Below, in pieces: positions 5,254 through 6,536 of a DNA stretch of 6,536 bases. The position numbers and the translations under genes were made by a program. Numbering within the stretch: the stretch's first letter is position 1; every line of letters starts with the position of its first letter. The stretch is taken from the NCBI GenBank assembly GCA_937872085.1, contig CALMQK010000368.1, forward strand, positions 1 through 6,536, in the 5' to 3' direction. Under the pieces are notes generated by a model. That model did not search any database and was not told the origin of the DNA. It was given only the letters and a program-made list of their open reading frames with translations. The DNA is from an uncultured euryarchaeote (GTDB taxonomy: Archaea; Thermoplasmatota; Thermoplasmata; UBA10834).

Positions 5254-6009
5254 TTACACACTCACCCAGAAGTTCTGGTTGCCCCAGTCCAAGACGGTGC
5301 TCTGCGTATAGGTCGATCCGCCCCAACCAGAAGTGGATCCACCGGCGCTATCACCGCGCCACTGGACGAATATCTTCCCTTGGATCAGGATGTTGTACGA
5401 CCCCTCTTCCCAGAAGTACACCGTGCCTGGGTTGAATGTGGTCGTCTGGATTCCCGAGCTGGTGACTCCTGTTGGATAAGCCAGTGATACGTGCGTGGAA
5501 TTGGTCGTCCACTGAACCTTGAATATGCTGCCCTGTTGCGGCGTGCTCTGGCCAGGAAGCATCACGGTATAAAGGTACTTCGTGCTCTGGAAGTTCCCGC
5601 TTATGACCATCGTGATCACGGCCCACGCGGTCACATTGTTGATCACCGTGAGGGGCTTAGGCGCGGACTGCCCCCAGTAGTAAGTCGGGCTTGTGCCTGA
5701 GTAGTTGTGCACTTCCATCGAAGGCCATGCCACCCTATCGGCAACTGGTGTCACAAGCCCGTTCGTGAGATTGACCCAATACTTGACATCAAAGGATCCG
5801 AACTTCGCATAGGCTATCGGAAGCTTCGGATCGCGTGCTGGGTGTGTTGGGTCCGTAGTCGTGTTCTGGTTCGCTATGGGAACCGCGCCCTGTTCGTCCG
5901 AGTTGAAGTCCTTGGCTTTCGTTGGTGTAACCACGAACGATCCAGCCACGATCAGTGCGCCTACGATGGCCACTGCCACAACGATCAGTATCAATGTTCT
6001 GATTCTCAT
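5254..6009 (-). CDS. Gene K: membrane-anchored exported protein with glycosylation sequons, no tag
   Basis: A 251-residue protein. The ATG at 6009 follows GGGAGG (6017-6022) by 7 bases. Residues 1-4 (MRIR) are basic and 5-27 form one hydrophobic segment, LILIVVAVAIVGALIVAGSF. This is a signal anchor or uncleaved signal; no lipobox cysteine is present and the protein has no cysteine at all. The rest should lie outside the cell. A linker rich in Asn, Thr and Pro (28-65) is followed by a beta-rich domain with many Trp, Tyr, Thr and Ser (66-251) ending NFWVSV. Five N-x-S/T sequons are present (Asn 49, 80, 102, 125 and 170), in keeping with an S-layer-like or virion-surface protein of a glycosylating host such as an archaeon, though sequons arise easily in Thr-rich proteins. 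It is the only secreted product and the only long gene with no tag, which suggests the tag acts inside the cell. No family is recognised. Confidence 0.88.
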   Translation of the reverse strand: MRIRTLILIVVAVAIVGALIVAGSFVVTPTKAKDFNSDEQGAVPIANQNTTTDPTHPARDPKLPIAYAKFGSFDVKYWVNLTNGLVTPVADRVAWPSMEVHNYSGTSPTYYWGQSAPKPLTVINNVTAWAVITMVISGNFQSTKYLYTVMLPGQSTPQQGSIFKVQWTTNSTHVSLAYPTGVTSSGIQTTTFNPGTVYFWEEGSYNILIQGKIFVQWRGDSAGGSTSGWGGSTYTQSTVLDWGNQNFWVSV

Positions 6010-6016
6010 TTCCTAA

Positions 6017-6022
6017 CCTCCC
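6017..6022 (-). promoter_or_regulatory. Ribosome binding site of gene K
   Basis: GGGAGG follows directly after gene L's TAA and lies 7 bases before the ATG at 6009. Unlike most other sites here it does not include the stop codon, and it is one of the strongest in the window. Confidence 0.75.
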
Positions 6023-6496
6023 TTAGTCCCACCACACCCTCAACGCCCGGCGTCCATCCTTGAGCTTCACCCAGTGAATCTCATCGGCCTTCATGGCCAT
6101 CCCCATGACAGTGAAGCGCGCATTCATGTTTGGGCTATCAGGATCGCTAGGGTGTTTCGGGATTATGAAGAGCGTGTCGACGATATAGTCCTCCTCGTTC
6201 GTGACATCGTCTCTTGGCGCGCTGGCCAAGACATCGCTCCACAGATCGCGGTTCTGAGCCAACACATTGCGAACGATGTGCGGTTCAAACTCGTTCCAAT
6301 CGCCTACCTTCTCGAGATGGTCTAGAAGATCGGAAACGTTTGGGGGCAGCAAGTAGTCTGGGGTGAGTGTGACCTTCCTTGGATCCAATGCCCTGATGAT
6401 CTCGAAATCGTTCTCTCCGATTCGCCTGGTCTTGATCCCCTTAGCAGCCAAAGCGTGTCGCGCTGGCTGATTTCTCCAACCCTTGTTCTTCGCCAT
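6023..6496 (-). CDS. Gene L: tagged protein of unknown function
   Basis: A 157-residue protein. The ATG at 6496 follows GAGGTG by a normal spacing; an in-frame GTG at 6505 would overlap the binding site. Residues 2-23 are the tag in the form AKNKGWRNQPARHALAAKGI. The body has a possible helical bundle (50-95, SDLLDHLEKVGDWNEFEPHI), then a region that reads as beta strands (104-114 YIVDTLFIIPK; 127-134; 139-155 EIHWVKLKDGRRALRVW). No catalytic motif is visible and no family is recognised. Twenty-nine bases of the tag DNA are identical to those of genes C and E. The junction before the gene is almost identical to that before gene B. Gene K follows after 13 bases. Confidence 0.87.
   Translation of the reverse strand: MAKNKGWRNQPARHALAAKGIKTRRIGENDFEIIRALDPRKVTLTPDYLLPPNVSDLLDHLEKVGDWNEFEPHIVRNVLAQNRDLWSDVLASAPRDDVTNEEDYIVDTLFIIPKHPSDPDSPNMNARFTVMGMAMKADEIHWVKLKDGRRALRVWWD
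6453..6481 (-). repeat. Tag-coding DNA repeat, copy in gene L
   Basis: Twenty-nine bases (codons for GWRNQPARHA) are identical to the same part of the repeat in genes C and E. The identity stops before the start codon, where gene L has a different first few residues. Confidence 0.8.
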
Positions 6497-6512
6497 TTGA
6501 ACCACCTCAGTC
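6494..6512 (-). repeat. Repeated gene junction, copy before gene L
   Basis: The partner of 1254-1272, with one difference (G for A) in the binding site. The genes upstream and downstream are unrelated outside the tag, so the junction itself was copied or exchanged. Confidence 0.7.
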
Positions 6513-6536
6513 GTATCTCTCCAGATACCAGTCCCA
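6507..6536 (-). CDS. C-terminal end of a further gene, cut by the right edge
   Basis: From the right edge one frame reads WDWYLERYD and then TGA (6509-6507). The TGA begins TGAGGTGG, the binding site of gene L, exactly as the stop of gene C does before gene B, and the aromatic, Asp-ended tail resembles the ends of genes F and L. Only nine codons are visible, so neither the product nor the presence of a tag can be known. The continuation of the operon beyond the window is the main information. Confidence 0.5.
   Translation of the reverse strand, partial: WDWYLERYD

Noticed and set aside
5254..6009. Gene K as a lipoprotein or a pilin.
   Set aside because: There is no cysteine for a lipobox, and no basic-Gly cleavage site immediately before the hydrophobic stretch as in type IV pilins.
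1..6536. A CRISPR array or similar repeat-spacer structure formed by the regularly recurring tag DNA.
   Set aside because: The repeats are 300-700 bases apart, lie in frame at gene ends and code for a conserved peptide. There are no short unique spacers.

Overview
The window is one unbroken set of 14 head-to-tail genes, all on the minus strand, so transcription runs from the right edge to the left. Neighbouring genes are separated by 1 to about 22 bases, and no gap is large enough to hold an internal promoter or terminator. In several junctions the stop codon of one gene forms part of the ribosome binding site of the next (TGAGGTG, TGAGGAG, TAGGAGG). No replication, structural, integrase or RNA gene is visible. 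Base composition looks moderately GC-rich (low fifties percent, by eye). The packing, the small acidic unknown proteins and the three phage-type domain families suggest an accessory or early region of a virus, provirus or large plasmid. The host cannot be fixed from sequence. An archaeal host is possible, because the one exported protein carries five N-glycosylation sequons, but a bacterial phage is not excluded.

The outstanding feature is a short module, consensus (K/R)PxGW(R/K)xxPARHALAA(K/R)G(I/V)KT. It opens nine or ten otherwise unrelated proteins, and in one further gene it sits at the C-terminus. The bodies behind it share no obvious similarity. At least two bodies (805-1256 and 2505-2993) resemble phage protein families that I remember without such a tag. 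Parts of the tag are identical at DNA level, including synonymous positions (40 nt between two genes, 29 nt with a third), and one intergenic junction is repeated 5 kb away. This looks like a recombining cassette that adds a common basic handle to a set of proteins.

Right to left: the C-terminal end of a gene at the edge (6507-6536); tagged L (6023-6496); the untagged membrane-anchored exported protein K (5254-6009); tagged J (4737-5252); an untagged 40-residue protein (4599-4721); I with a divergent tag (4099-4596); tagged H (3756-4097), G (3387-3746), F (3003-3377), E (2505-2993; phage 'SGMSR / GMDMGFHVVYSL' family), D (1811-2482; long charged helical tail), C (1267-1806) and B (804-1256; phage 'NRDSD / HWAxGW / YPVxDE' family). 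Last is A (121-801), which has no N-terminal tag but ends in one. In frame after A's TAA comes the start of a DGYP-motif protein that leaves the left edge, apparently a broken or recently rearranged fusion.

No biochemical function can be assigned to most proteins. The defensible statement is that a polycistronic message makes a set of co-expressed cytoplasmic proteins with a common terminal peptide, which suggests a common partner, location or processing event.
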